Translations under genes and position numbers: made by a program
Origin: an uncultured Neomegalonema sp.
Lineage (GTDB): Bacteria; Pseudomonadota; Alphaproteobacteria; Rhodobacterales; Rhodobacteraceae
Reading direction: 5' to 3'
DNA length: 39,080 nt
Assembly: GCA_937948985.1 (NCBI GenBank)
Contig: CALFAK010000097.1
Span: 1 to 39,080, forward strand
Shown here: positions 29,501-37,789 of the stretch, one piece after another
Position numbering within the stretch: position 1 is the stretch's first letter
Layout of the letters: every line of letters starts with the position of its first letter
The notes under the pieces: model-generated
The model's input: only the letters and a program-made list of their open reading frames with translations
Told to the model about the DNA's origin: nothing
Database searches by the model: none

Positions 29501-30290
29501 TATAGTTTCAGGCGGGGACGGAAGTGACCGCATTGTGGGTGGAAACGGAGATGATATACTGTCCGGCGACGCCGGAAACGATATTATCTTTGGCGGCTTC
29601 GGCGCAGACGACATCGACGGCGGCAGCGGGAATGATCTGCTGTTCGGTGGCGGCGACAATGACTCAGTTAATGGCGGGGATGATAACGACAGCATGTTTG
29701 GCCAAGGCGGTGATGACCTGCTCCAAGGGGCAAACGGCAACGATACTCTGAACGGCGGTAATGGAAATGATACGCTGATTGGTGACACAGGGCGCGATAC
29801 GCTGCGCGGCTCTGACGGTAATGACAGTCTTTACGGCGGTGATAGCATCGACTCGCTGCATGGCGGGAATGGCAACGATAGACTCGAAGCCGGCAACGCG
29901 GCGGACACCCTGCGCGGAGGCGATGGGGGCGACTCTCTCTTCGGTCAGAATGGGAACGACCGACTGTTCGGGGATGACGGCAACGACCGCCTGAACGGTG
30001 GCAACAATAGCGATATTCTAAGGGGAGGCGCAGGCGATGATACCCTCACAGGGGCGGCGGGGCGTGATACGTTTGTCTTCGGCACAAATTGGGGTGCTGA
30101 CAAGATCACCGATTTTGCACATGACGGAATTGAGAAGATCGACTTGCGCCCGGTAAGCGGCATCATCGCGTTCAGCGACCTAAGCATTACCGATGTTGCG
30201 GGTGGCGCTCAGATCGCACTTGGCAGTGACACCATTCTGTTAAACGGGATCACTGCCACTGACCTGGATGAAAGTGACTTTATCTTCTGA
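26535..30290 (+). CDS. Large beta-helix plus RTX calcium-binding protein, probable type I secretion substrate
   Basis: The 1251-residue acidic protein has five parts. Residues 1-65 resemble the CSLREA-type lead-in (VVDTAADS, TSLREAIAIAN), with Met-Thr in place of the Cys. Residues 131-435 form a right-handed beta-helix of about eleven 28-residue repeats. Residues 490-545 look like the choice-of-anchor Q segment (GGPVQTIALL, NPALD, GIADLGAFEL). Residues 555-1175 are nearly seventy GGxGxDxxx nonapeptides that would bind Ca2+ after export. The last 75 residues (RDTFVFGTNWGADKITDFAH, ending DESDFIF) fit a C-terminal type I secretion signal. There is no N-terminal signal peptide. ATG 26535 follows AGAGG; TTG 26508 is an alternative. 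No HlyB/HlyD/TolC genes are nearby. A surface or matrix role is inferred. Confidence 0.9.
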   Translation: MATIVVDTAADSIADDGMTSLREAIAIANGDGEDSTVIFDASLNNTTLRLVQGQVTIAQAITIDGGGVITITGDANGDDITDANDITDVTASGANLLDDNSRIFFATRNATDITLDGLTLTGGRTTAESASGGAIRSSASVTILNSVIAGNSTYGNSSSGGGVHNTGTLTLINTEFTGNATFGSSSSGGAFYNGGAATLNNSTISQNATFGDYASGGAFYSHSASLTGTTVSDNATSGLYATGGGFYSNGGVTLVRSHVSSNTTFGDRSASGGFSANDYATITNSTVSNNSTIGYYAHSGGFRAGGEVTITNSTVRDNSTAGTRSFGGGFSTNDNLTLTNSTISNNFTNGDFATGGGFSSRDADLTNSTISGNSTKGNYARGGGFFSTDDATLTNSTLSGNSTAGRFADGGAIFTTNATLTNSLVLGNIALDAGTGSDINAVRMLTLTNANIVGDRFTVDGAGGFSGITAEDVFTVTVDNDGVSAGALSSNGGPVQTIALLRDADNPALDTTTSGLATDATGNPRDIDLSGIDNGGIADLGAFELSEIATGATPGDDNLVLGPGDDSVDALAGDDLINGFGGNDSINAGSGDDSVDAGPGDDSVNGFEGNDTLLGNTGNDTLAGGSGADFISGSGGNDTLRGDAGDDILDGGAGRDLLDGGAGDDTLSGNGGHDTLTGGDGIDVIIGSNGNDTLRGDAGDDILDGGAGDDLLIGGDDNDTANGGVGIDRLYGQEGNDSLSGEDGDDILNGGAGNDTLFGNDGNDLLTGGAGIDFISGSAGNDTLRGNADADILNGGIGDDLIVGGDDNDIVIGGDGMDHLYGQDGDDSLSGGAGDDILYGGAGNDFLFGNGGNDTLRGNTGDDTLNGGAGNDNLHGDNGNDILRGVSGNDFINSGSGNDSVDAGSGDDIVIAGSGNDLVIGLTGNDWLFGDNGNDTLIGGDGGDLLVGGDGNDILNGGDGDDSIYGEEGNDVLNGDTGVDILIGGEGNDIVSGGDGSDRIVGGNGDDILSGDAGNDIIFGGFGADDIDGGSGNDLLFGGGDNDSVNGGDDNDSMFGQGGDDLLQGANGNDTLNGGNGNDTLIGDTGRDTLRGSDGNDSLYGGDSIDSLHGGNGNDRLEAGNAADTLRGGDGGDSLFGQNGNDRLFGDDGNDRLNGGNNSDILRGGAGDDTLTGAAGRDTFVFGTNWGADKITDFAHDGIEKIDLRPVSGIIAFSDLSITDVAGGAQIALGSDTILLNGITATDLDESDFIF
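26925..27836 (+). repeat. 84-bp degenerate coding repeats (beta-helix coils)
   Basis: About eleven units of 27-29 codons with consensus GGGFxSxxxxTLTNSTISxN followed by STxGxYA. The units differ enough at DNA level that they are not a recent perfect array. Asn/Ser/Thr ladders suit stacked solvent-facing coils of a parallel beta-helix. Confidence 0.8.
28194..30059 (+). repeat. 27-bp RTX coding repeats (GGxGxDxxx)
   Basis: Roughly 69 tandem nonapeptide units in register, dominated by GGxGNDxLxG, fill this 1.87-kb stretch. The DNA is degenerate between most units. A 270-bp higher-order duplication is visible at 28578-29117. Confidence 0.9.
28578..29117 (+). repeat. Tandem duplication of a 270-bp (ten-nonapeptide) block inside the RTX array
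   Basis: 28578-28847 and 28848-29117 each encode 90 residues that follow the same order of unit types: IDxIxGSxGNDTLRG first, then GGDDND, LYGQxGxDSLSG, DDILxGGAGND and FLFGN-like units. Stretches such as GACAGTCTATCGGGCG are identical between the copies. A third partial copy of the first unit types starts near 28416. Confidence 0.7.
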
Positions 30291-30325
30291 TCCCGAACGC
30301 CTTTGGCGCTGGACCTTAGAAATAT

Positions 30326-30357
30326 TCCCTCCCCGCACCTGCTGCGGGGGGAGGGAA
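30326..30357. terminator. G/C-rich hairpin between the convergent RTX and bactofilin genes
   Basis: TTCCCTCCCCGCA and TGCGGGGGGAGGGAA pair into a 13-bp stem with a two-base bulge and a small loop, 35 bp after the RTX stop and 16 bp after the bactofilin stop on the other strand. Neither side has a proper T-run. It could be a bidirectional terminator or a dispersed palindromic repeat. Confidence 0.5.
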
Positions 30358-30373
30358 AACTGTAACGGTCAGA

Positions 30374-30910
30374 TCAGCCGCCTGTCTTAGGCAGTTCCGT
30401 GACCTTTGCGGTGAGGGCGGCGGATTTTTCGTTTTCTTGAAGCGGGTTGTCGGAACGGCGGACAGAGCCTTCAAAATCGGCACCCGCCTCTATTGCGACA
30501 CTGGAGTGGATGATGTCGCCATCAACTTTCGCGCCCTCGGCCAAGCGTACTTTCGTGCCGCGCAAGCATCCGATAACCGCACCGTTCACGACAACATCGT
30601 CGGCTCTGATCTCGCCGCGTACCTCGGCCCCTTTACCGACCGTCAGAAGATGTGCGCGGATATCGCCATCGACTTTGCCTTCGATCTGCAAATCGCCTTC
30701 GGTGACGAGATTGCCGATAACGCGCAGGTCAGCCGCGATTATTGAAGGGGTGGAAATACTGGCAGGGCGTGACGGCGCTGTACCGGCGGATGCATCACGT
30801 TGCACCGGGGATTGCGCGGAGCGGGCCTGTGGTTGAGCCTGAGGCTTTACTTCAGGTTTAGTCCCGGCGCGTGGTTCGATCGGCTCGTTAATTTTGGACT
30901 TCGAGAACAT
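30374..30910 (-). CDS. Bactofilin family cytoskeletal protein
   Basis: Bactofilins polymerise into filaments without nucleotide and position cell-wall or stalk-forming enzymes. The 178-residue protein has a disordered, Pro/Gln/Ala-rich N-terminal tail (about 1-55), the central beta-helical bactofilin domain (about 58-150; IIAADLRVIGNLVTEGDLQIEGKVDG is its typical opening, given in part), VRGEIRADDVVVNGAVIG, and a short charged C-terminal tail. ATG 30910 is chosen because MFSKSK is the usual kind of short membrane-associating N-terminus; the frame upstream to 31000 lacks resemblance. The neighbouring M23 peptidase gene often paired with bactofilins is not here. Confidence 0.9.
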   Translation of the reverse strand: MFSKSKINEPIEPRAGTKPEVKPQAQPQARSAQSPVQRDASAGTAPSRPASISTPSIIAADLRVIGNLVTEGDLQIEGKVDGDIRAHLLTVGKGAEVRGEIRADDVVVNGAVIGCLRGTKVRLAEGAKVDGDIIHSSVAIEAGADFEGSVRRSDNPLQENEKSAALTAKVTELPKTGG

Positions 30911-31092
30911 TGGACCCGCTTTCTCATGGTTTGCTTGCCAGCATGTCCATCGACCGTGTGTATTAACACGTTGCTCCAGGACTTTGCCATTCGGATACAA
31001 ACTCGCCTATCTGACTTCTGAAATCAAGCGCATGTTGCGGGGGAGCGCGCAGGAAATTGACCGGGGCGGATGCGCATGCCCACCCCGGCCTG

Positions 31093-31117
31093 AAAAACGT
31101 TCTATTATAAAACGTTT
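31093..31117 (-). terminator. Possible terminator of ccrM
   Basis: On the minus strand AAACGTT and AACGTTT form a 7-bp stem around a 9-nt AT-rich loop, followed by TT and a C. It lies 22 bp past the ccrM stop. The stem is AT-rich for an intrinsic terminator. A second, G/C-rich hairpin (CCGGGG/CCCCGG, 31061-31088) lies just beyond. Confidence 0.35.
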
Positions 31118-31138
31118 GCACTTGAATGGCGTGGCGCG

Positions 31139-32376
<1,238 letters not shown>

Positions 32377-32994
32377 ATCTTTGCGATAGGCGCGAAACTC
32401 CGCCTGTGGTGGGGAGTTATCCCCAGACTGGCGATTGCGGCGCGATGATACGCGACTCCGTATCCGGCATTGGTTTCCCAGCCATATCCGGGATATTCGA
32501 GCGCGAGTGCGGCCATCGTTGCGTCGCGATGCACCTTGGCGATGATTGAGGCGGCGGCGATGCTGAGCGAGATACTGTCGCCCTTAATGATCGTGGTCGC
32601 GGCGCAGGGCAGATCGCGCGGAAGGCGTTTTCCGTCGACCAACGCGTGATCAACGGGACAAGCCAGCGCAGCTATCGCACGACGCATCGACAGGTCATTG
32701 GCTTCAGTCAGGCCGACCGCGTCGAGTTCGGGCACCTCGACAATACCGATGCCGCAGCGTGCCACGGCCTGAATTGCCATCGCCAGCGCTTCGCGTTTGG
32801 GCTTGGAGAGTTGTTTTGAGTCGCGGATTCCGACTGGGATATGAGCAGCATCAAGGATCACCGCCCCCGCCACAATCGGCCCCGCCCAAGGCCCGCGCCC
32901 GACCTCGTCCACACCGCAGACATGGCCCGCGCGGAAGTTGGACTCGAATGAAAGGTCAGGGGTGGCTGGCGGAGTCAATTCAGGGCGCGTCACC

Positions 32995-33765
32995 CTACAA
33001 CAGCGCCTGCGTGTCAGCACAGATTGAGACAGATTGCCCGCTGATCGTGCGGCCCCGTTCGCTGGCGAGGAAGACGATCTGGTCGGCGATCTGTTCTTGC
33101 GTGACGTAGGATTTCAGCGAGGTCAGTGCGAGCGCATCGGTTTCCGCCTCGACGAAACTGCGCCCCTGACGTTGAGCCTTCGCTTCGATCACGCGGCGGA
33201 TACGATCCCCCGCCACGAGGCCGGGCAGGATTGCATTCACGCGGATGCCTTCGGGGCCAAGCTCCACGGCCAGCGATTTCGTAAGCCCGATCACGCCCCA
33301 CTTCGCCGCCGCATAGGGTGTGCGCAGCGCGAAGCCGAGCCGCCCCGCCGCCGAGGACAGGTTTATAATCGAGGCATTACCGCTTTTACGCAAGTACGGC
33401 AGCGCCGCCTGAACGCAGATGAATTGCGCGGTGAGACAGATATTTAAACACTGATCCCAATCACTTGGATCAACATCTTCAACCTTTGCCGTAGGCCCGG
33501 CTGTGCCGGCATTGTTCACTAAAACATCGATACCACCCATGTGCGAAGCGGCGTCTTCGATGAATTGTGCGAGCGCTGTGCGATCACTCACATCACAATG
33601 AAGCGCGTGGATCGGCGTGTCATCCAACGCGCTTAGCGCGTCTTTGTTGATATCGCACACGGTGACCACCGCGCCCTCATCAAGAAATGATTGAGCAATC
33701 TTGCGCCCTATACCATCAGCGCCAGCGGTGATAACGACGCGCAAGTCTTTGATTTTTAAATTCAT
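32995..33765 (-). CDS. Short-chain dehydrogenase/reductase (SDR family)
   Basis: The 256-residue NAD(P)-dependent oxidoreductase has the classical SDR layout. The cofactor loop is TAGADGIGRKIA near residue 12, where the usual TGxxxGIG is TAGADGIG. An Asp after the second strand (VCDINKDAL) suggests NAD preference. NNAG is near 83. The catalytic triad is visible as SS in NLSSAAGRLG and YAAAK. GIRVNAILPG is also present. Substrate is unknown. ATG 33765 is chosen over 33789 because the family N-terminus begins there. Confidence 0.9.
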   Translation of the reverse strand: MNLKIKDLRVVITAGADGIGRKIAQSFLDEGAVVTVCDINKDALSALDDTPIHALHCDVSDRTALAQFIEDAASHMGGIDVLVNNAGTAGPTAKVEDVDPSDWDQCLNICLTAQFICVQAALPYLRKSGNASIINLSSAAGRLGFALRTPYAAAKWGVIGLTKSLAVELGPEGIRVNAILPGLVAGDRIRRVIEAKAQRQGRSFVEAETDALALTSLKSYVTQEQIADQIVFLASERGRTISGQSVSICADTQALL

Positions 33766-33781
33766 GAGCCTGCTTTCCTTC

Positions 33782-34351
33782 TCACTCAAACGCGGATTTC
33801 AAACATATATGTTTGGCAAAACGGGCTTTGCAGGGCGGGGCTTTTTCGGCATAGGCGGTGCATTTTTTAGAGCTGCACGCCACTTTGCGCTCGCAGTGTT
33901 GAGCAAGGCAGTCACCGTCCGTGCAAGCCGCCGCCGCATGGGGGGTCTCACAATTCACATAACTGACGCTGCACACATTGCAGCCCTGTTGAATGGCCAC
34001 GCACCCCTCGCCAAGCAATTGAAAGTATTTACCAGCGTGGAACAGCGCCTGATACACGCTGCCTTTGCTGCCCGGCACATCACGCGCAACCATTGTCGAC
34101 CCGTCACATTGCTGCACAACGCGGCTGCCATCAGGTAGCTTGACAGTGGACACCGCAACTTCGGAATCGCGTAAGGGTTTGGCGCGCGGTACAGGCGATT
34201 GCTTAACCCATGAATCCAGCTCAACGACCGGTTCAGTCAGGAAGTCCACCGCACAAGAGGCGCATAGAGCGGGTTTGACATGCGCCCACGGGGTTGCGCT
34301 GAGAGCGAAGAAACCGCATAGCGCTGTTATCAGGATAAGCAGGCGGGTCAT
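33782..34351 (-). CDS. Cysteine-rich exported protein of unknown function
   Basis: The 189-residue protein starts with a signal peptide (MTRLLILITALCGFFALS, ATPWA). The mature part has 14 cysteines, two near the N-terminus (CASC) and most of the rest packed in the second half (GCNVC, CTDGDC, CERKVACSSKKC, PPCK, HICL). In the periplasm these would form disulfides or bind metal. The central part (PDGSRVVQQCDGSTMVARDV, then KGSVYQALFHAGKYFQLLG) looks like a globular domain I do not recognise. It precedes the SDR gene by 16 bp and may be co-transcribed; it is divergent from hisA. Confidence 0.65.
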   Translation of the reverse strand: MTRLLILITALCGFFALSATPWAHVKPALCASCAVDFLTEPVVELDSWVKQSPVPRAKPLRDSEVAVSTVKLPDGSRVVQQCDGSTMVARDVPGSKGSVYQALFHAGKYFQLLGEGCVAIQQGCNVCSVSYVNCETPHAAAACTDGDCLAQHCERKVACSSKKCTAYAEKAPPCKARFAKHICLKSAFE

Positions 34352-34410
34352 ATGGCGCACCCATCAAGCGGTTCACACCGCCCCGCCAATAAGACACGGA
34401 CGGAAAGACG

Positions 34411-35133
34411 ATGAACTTTTACCCCGCTATCGACCTTAAAGACGGGGCCTGCGTGCGGTTGTTGCGCGGCAGTATGGACGACGCAACGGTCTTCAATAAT
34501 GACCCGGCGGGTCAAGCCAAAGACTTCGAGGCGGCTGGGGCACAATGGCTTCATTTGGTCGATCTCAATGGTGCGTTCTCCGGCAAGCCTGTGAATGAAG
34601 ATGCCGTTAAAAAAGTGGTAACCTCAATCGGCATTCCCGTGCAACTTGGTGGCGGTGTGCGTGATAAAAAAACCATAGACCTGTGGCTTGATCGCGGCAT
34701 TGCGCGGGTGGTGCTGGGCACAATCGCAGCGCGAGATCCTGAGTTTGTAAAGCGGGCGGCGCGCGATTATCCCGGACAGATCGCTGTCGGCATCGATGCG
34801 CGGGGCGGCAAGGTCGCCGTTGAGGGCTGGGCGGAAACCACCGAAATGACCGCACTTGAGCTGGCCAAACGGTTTGAGGATGCGGGCGTGGCCGCGATTA
34901 TCTTCACTGACATTGATCTTGATGGCGCGATGCAGGGGCCGAACGTCGCCGCCACCGCCGCGCTTGCGAATGCGATTTCAACGCCTGTGATCGCGTCGGG
35001 CGGTGTCTCATCAATGGATGACCTGCGCGCCTTGCGTGACTGCGGCGCGGCGCTGGACGGGGCGATTTCGGGACGGGCCGTGTATGACAGCAAGATCGGC
35101 GTAGCGGAGGCGGTTGCCTTGTTGAAAGGGTGA
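34411..35133 (+). CDS. hisA: Phosphoribosylformimino-5-aminoimidazole carboxamide ribotide isomerase
   Basis: HisA performs the Amadori rearrangement of ProFAR to PRFAR in histidine synthesis. The 240-residue TIM barrel has the catalytic Asp8 in YPAIDLKDG and the second catalytic Asp in [30 protein letters not shown] and [13 protein letters not shown] are phosphate-binding loops. No other his gene is in the window, so the usual hisHAF cluster is split. The stop overlaps the GTG start of the MFS gene by 4 bp. Confidence 0.95.
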   Translation: MNFYPAIDLKDGACVRLLRGSMDDATVFNNDPAGQAKDFEAAGAQWLHLVDLNGAFSGKPVNEDAVKKVVTSIGIPVQLGGGVRDKKTIDLWLDRGIARVVLGTIAARDPEFVKRAARDYPGQIAVGIDARGGKVAVEGWAETTEMTALELAKRFEDAGVAAIIFTDIDLDGAMQGPNVAATAALANAISTPVIASGGVSSMDDLRALRDCGAALDGAISGRAVYDSKIGVAEAVALLKG

Positions 35134-36278
35134 CCCTTTCCCCTGTTGCCGCGATTATTGCGTTGTGCCTGGCCTTTGCGGCGGCACAGGGATTGAGTTA
35201 TCCGCTGCTGTCGATTTTGCAGCAAAAGATGGGGCTGTCTCCCGGCTTCATCGGCCTGTCCGCCGCGATGACACCGCTGGGGATACTGGTGTCATCATGG
35301 CTGACACCGCGATTGATCGCGCGGTTTGGTCTGTGGCGGTTGGGTGTTTGGTCCGGGCTTGCGGTTTCCGTGGTTTATCTGGTCCTTTGGGCTGTGCCGA
35401 ACCCGTATTTGTGGTTGCCATTGCGGTTTGCGTTGGGTTTTCTAATCAATTTCCAATTCATAGTCGCCGATTTAACGACCATATCACTCGCCCCGCCGGA
35501 AAAGCGCGGGCGGTATATTGCCGGGATGGTCTGTCTTATGCAGATCGGCTTTGCCGCCGGACCCGCGCTGTTGGCTGTGACGGGGGATCAGGGGTTCATG
35601 CCGTTCGGAATTTCCATCGCCGGATTTCTGCTCTGCGCCCTTGTCGTATGGTTAGCACGGACCGGGATGCCCAAACCCGGCCATGACGAGGCGCCGGAAA
35701 ATGTGCTCAGCGCGTTTCTGTTCGCGCCGATCCTGTTGCTCGCGGTCGCATCGGCATCGGCGTTTGAGCAAAGCGCGTTGACATTGATGCCCGTTTACGC
35801 GGTGGCGCACGGGCGGGTGGTGGAGGATGCCGCACTGCTGCTGACCGCGATGATCGTTGGCAGCATCGCCTTCACACCGATCGTCGGTTTGGTTTCGGAG
35901 CGGATCGGGGCGCGCAAAGCGTTGATTTTTTCGGCGGCATTCGCCGCAATCGGCTCGCCTTTCCTGACATTGGCAATCGAGACGCCCTTTGCGTTCGCTT
36001 ACATGGCGTTTTGGGGCGGGATGTATTTCTGCATTTTCAGCCTCGCCTTCATCGAAATCGGTGAGCGGTTCACGGGTGCGCGGTTGGTGGCCGTTAATGC
36101 GGCAACGGGGATCGCATGGGGTGCGGGCGGGGTGATCGGCGTTCCGGTGACAGGCGCGGCGATGGATATGCTGGGCGCGGAGGCGTTACCGATCAGCTTT
36201 TTGATATTGTATGGTGCGCTGGCAATCGCGGCGGCTCTGCGCGCGCGGCAAAGGAGCGAGACGCGGTCGCGGCACTGA
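35130..36278 (+). CDS. MFS transporter
   Basis: The 382-residue protein has about twelve hydrophobic helices in two groups of six, split by a polar linker near 185-200 ([14 protein letters not shown]). Between helices 2 and 3 it carries [18 protein letters not shown], and in the second half [14 protein letters not shown], both variants of the MFS loop motif. It resembles small, poorly characterised drug/sugar efflux MFS proteins; the substrate is unknown. It starts with GTG in a 4-bp overlap with hisA, so it is translationally coupled to it. Its last codons overlap an acetyltransferase remnant in another frame. Confidence 0.88.
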   Translation: MTLSPVAAIIALCLAFAAAQGLSYPLLSILQQKMGLSPGFIGLSAAMTPLGILVSSWLTPRLIARFGLWRLGVWSGLAVSVVYLVLWAVPNPYLWLPLRFALGFLINFQFIVADLTTISLAPPEKRGRYIAGMVCLMQIGFAAGPALLAVTGDQGFMPFGISIAGFLLCALVVWLARTGMPKPGHDEAPENVLSAFLFAPILLLAVASASAFEQSALTLMPVYAVAHGRVVEDAALLLTAMIVGSIAFTPIVGLVSERIGARKALIFSAAFAAIGSPFLTLAIETPFAFAYMAFWGGMYFCIFSLAFIEIGERFTGARLVAVNAATGIAWGAGGVIGVPVTGAAMDMLGAEALPISFLILYGALAIAAALRARQRSETRSRH

Positions 36279-36376
36279 ATGAATTAGCGTGGTGGAACTG
36301 GCCGCCCGACAAAATCGAAGCGGCCATTCCGGCGATTGAAGCAGGGGAAATTCAATCGCTTCGTCAGAGTTTTTGA
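36257..36376 (+). pseudogene. C-terminal remnant of a CatB/Vat-type acetyltransferase
   Basis: About 39 codons ending with TGA read [20 protein letters not shown] and then EAAIPAIEAGEIQSL. This matches the C-terminal helix region of CatB-related xenobiotic (chloramphenicol/streptogramin-type) acetyltransferases, where an L-x-WWxWPxEKI motif follows the hexapeptide beta-helix. The hexapeptide repeats are absent: the same frame upstream lies inside the MFS gene and shows no resemblance. No start codon or ribosome site serves it. It is best read as a relic of a deleted gene. Confidence 0.6.
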
Positions 36377-36396
36377 CTCAATGCTTCACAGTCGCT

Positions 36397-36723
36397 CTAG
36401 CGGCTGATGAACGGCAATGTCAGAGTGAACGGGCGCAATGCGGTGGGCTTGAAGCTCTCATCAACGGCCATTTCAGGCGTCTTCGTACCGTTGCGGATCA
36501 GTGATAACGCTTCATCATTGCGAACGTCACGGCGTTCTTTCGACTGTAAACGGCCGGAGAAAAGACCATCGACATTATCTTGTGTGCCCAAGACCGGAGA
36601 TGTGCCGGCATAAGAGGCGCTGTAATCGTTAGAGGTCATGGCCATTGACGGGGTGGCAATGAAGGCGGTGAGCGTGAGGCTCATGCTGGCTGCGGCGATA
36701 GCGATGATGACTGAACGGGCCAT
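36397..36723 (-). CDS. Small exported protein of unknown function
   Basis: The 108-residue protein has a clear signal peptide (MARSVIIAIAAASMSLTLTA, then FIATPSMAM) and a mature part of about 80 mostly polar residues. AGAGGAAA is well placed before the ATG. The C-terminal TALRPFTLTLPFISR is the only hydrophobic stretch. I do not recognise a family. It is divergent from the LysR-type gene across 177 bp that contains a perfect dyad, so it may be a target of that regulator. Confidence 0.6.
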   Translation of the reverse strand: MARSVIIAIAAASMSLTLTAFIATPSMAMTSNDYSASYAGTSPVLGTQDNVDGLFSGRLQSKERRDVRNDEALSLIRNGTKTPEMAVDESFKPTALRPFTLTLPFISR

Positions 36724-36786
36724 TGTGATGTTTCCTCTTGCTGATGTTGTTTCTGTCTGGGTTAACGTTAATCAATATGGGGCGTC

Positions 36787-36813
36787 ACAATCGATAACGG
36801 AAATATCGATTGT
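36787..36813. promoter_or_regulatory. Perfect 10-bp inverted repeat, candidate LysR-type operator
   Basis: ACAATCGATA and TATCGATTGT are exact reverse complements separated by 7 bp. The dyad sits 63 bp from the divergent small exported protein gene and 87 bp from the LysR-type gene. Its size and placement fit a LysR-family recognition site acting on both genes. Confidence 0.6.
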
Positions 36814-36900
36814 CTGCCGTAATTATAACCATTAGCTATGGAACTGCTTATTTTAACGCTTCAGATCGCGATTTCGTGAGTTTTTGAAAAGGTATCAGCT

Positions 36901-37782
36901 ATGGAAATGCATCAAGCCCGTTATTTTCTGGCTGTTTGTGAGGCGCAAAACTTCACGCGGGCGGCGGAGGCCTGCAATGTCGCACAACCCTCGCTGACCA
37001 AGGCGATCAAAAAGCTGGAAGAGGAGTTCGAGGGCGCGCTGTTCTTTCGCGAACGCAATCATACGATCCTGACAGAGCTGGGAAGACGGGTGTTCCCGCA
37101 TATTCAAATGCTGGTATCAGCCAACGAAGCGGCACATCAGGACGCGAGCAATTTTCATTCGGAGGACGCCGTCACGATCAAGCTGGGCGTTATGTCGACC
37201 ATCGCGCCGACACGGATGATCGGCTTTCTGGCAAGGCTGCGTCAGGAAATTCCAGGTCTGTCACTTGATGTGCGTGAGGCATCGGGAACCGATCTGATCG
37301 CCGGGATCGAAGCGGGAGAACTGGATGTCGGATTGATCGCGATGCCAATGCTGCCCGATGCGCTGACGGCAATGCCGCTGTATGATGAACGCTATGTGCT
37401 CGCCTTTCCCGAAGGTCACGGGTTCGGGAGAGAGAATACCGTGCCGTTGAGTGCACTGGCCGGGGTCGATTACCTCAAACGGGTGCATTGCGAATTCACC
37501 GATTACTTTCAGGCGTCTGGCAAGGCGAAGCCGTTGGGCGTGAATGTGCGGTATTCATCGGAACGTGAGGACTGGGTACAGGCGATGGTTGTGGCGGGAT
37601 TGGGTTGCTCGATCATGCCCGAATACCTGCCCGAACAACCGGGCATTGGCACAAGGCCGATCACGGACCCGGAGATTTCGCGCACGGTCTCGCTCGTCAC
37701 GGTAGCGGGACGCCGTCACGGTCCGGCGTTGGGATCGATGGTGCGCTTGGCAAAGCGGTTTGCCTGGCCGGGGAAGGCATGA
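36901..37782 (+). CDS. LysR family transcriptional regulator
   Basis: The 293-residue protein has the LysR HTH at about 1-60 (YFLAVCEAQNFTRAAEACNVAQPSLTKAIKKLE, given in pieces: NFTRAAEACNVAQPSLTKAI) and a periplasmic-binding-like effector domain at about 90-290 (IKLGVMSTIAP, LDVGLIAMPM, VAGLGCSIMPEYLP). Cysteines occur at VHCEF and LGCS, but the OxyR redox pair pattern is not evident. Start ATG 36901 has AAAGG eight bases upstream. The first residues, METHQ-like MEMHQARYFLAV, are typical of the CysB/OxyR-like LysR branch. The dyad at 36787 is a likely site for autoregulation. Confidence 0.92.
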   Translation: MEMHQARYFLAVCEAQNFTRAAEACNVAQPSLTKAIKKLEEEFEGALFFRERNHTILTELGRRVFPHIQMLVSANEAAHQDASNFHSEDAVTIKLGVMSTIAPTRMIGFLARLRQEIPGLSLDVREASGTDLIAGIEAGELDVGLIAMPMLPDALTAMPLYDERYVLAFPEGHGFGRENTVPLSALAGVDYLKRVHCEFTDYFQASGKAKPLGVNVRYSSEREDWVQAMVVAGLGCSIMPEYLPEQPGIGTRPITDPEISRTVSLVTVAGRRHGPALGSMVRLAKRFAWPGKA

Positions 37783-37789
37783 GCGACCA

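Noticed and set aside
26925-30059. CRISPR-like appearance of the regular repeats
   Set aside because: The period is 84 bp and then 27 bp within one open reading frame, units are degenerate at DNA level, there are no unique spacers and no cas genes.
30437-31021. Open frames on the plus strand over the bactofilin gene
   Set aside because: They are antisense to a clear bactofilin domain with no sequence resemblance of their own.
36116-36256. Treating the whole frame from 36116 as a functional gene of 86 residues
   Set aside because: The first 47 codons are out-of-frame MFS coding sequence with Gly/Arg-rich nonsense; only the last 39 codons resemble a known protein.
36901-37782. Identification of the LysR-type gene as oxyR
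   Set aside because: The cysteine pair and spacing of OxyR are not evident, and the dyad at 36787 does not have the ATAG-N7-CTAT pattern.
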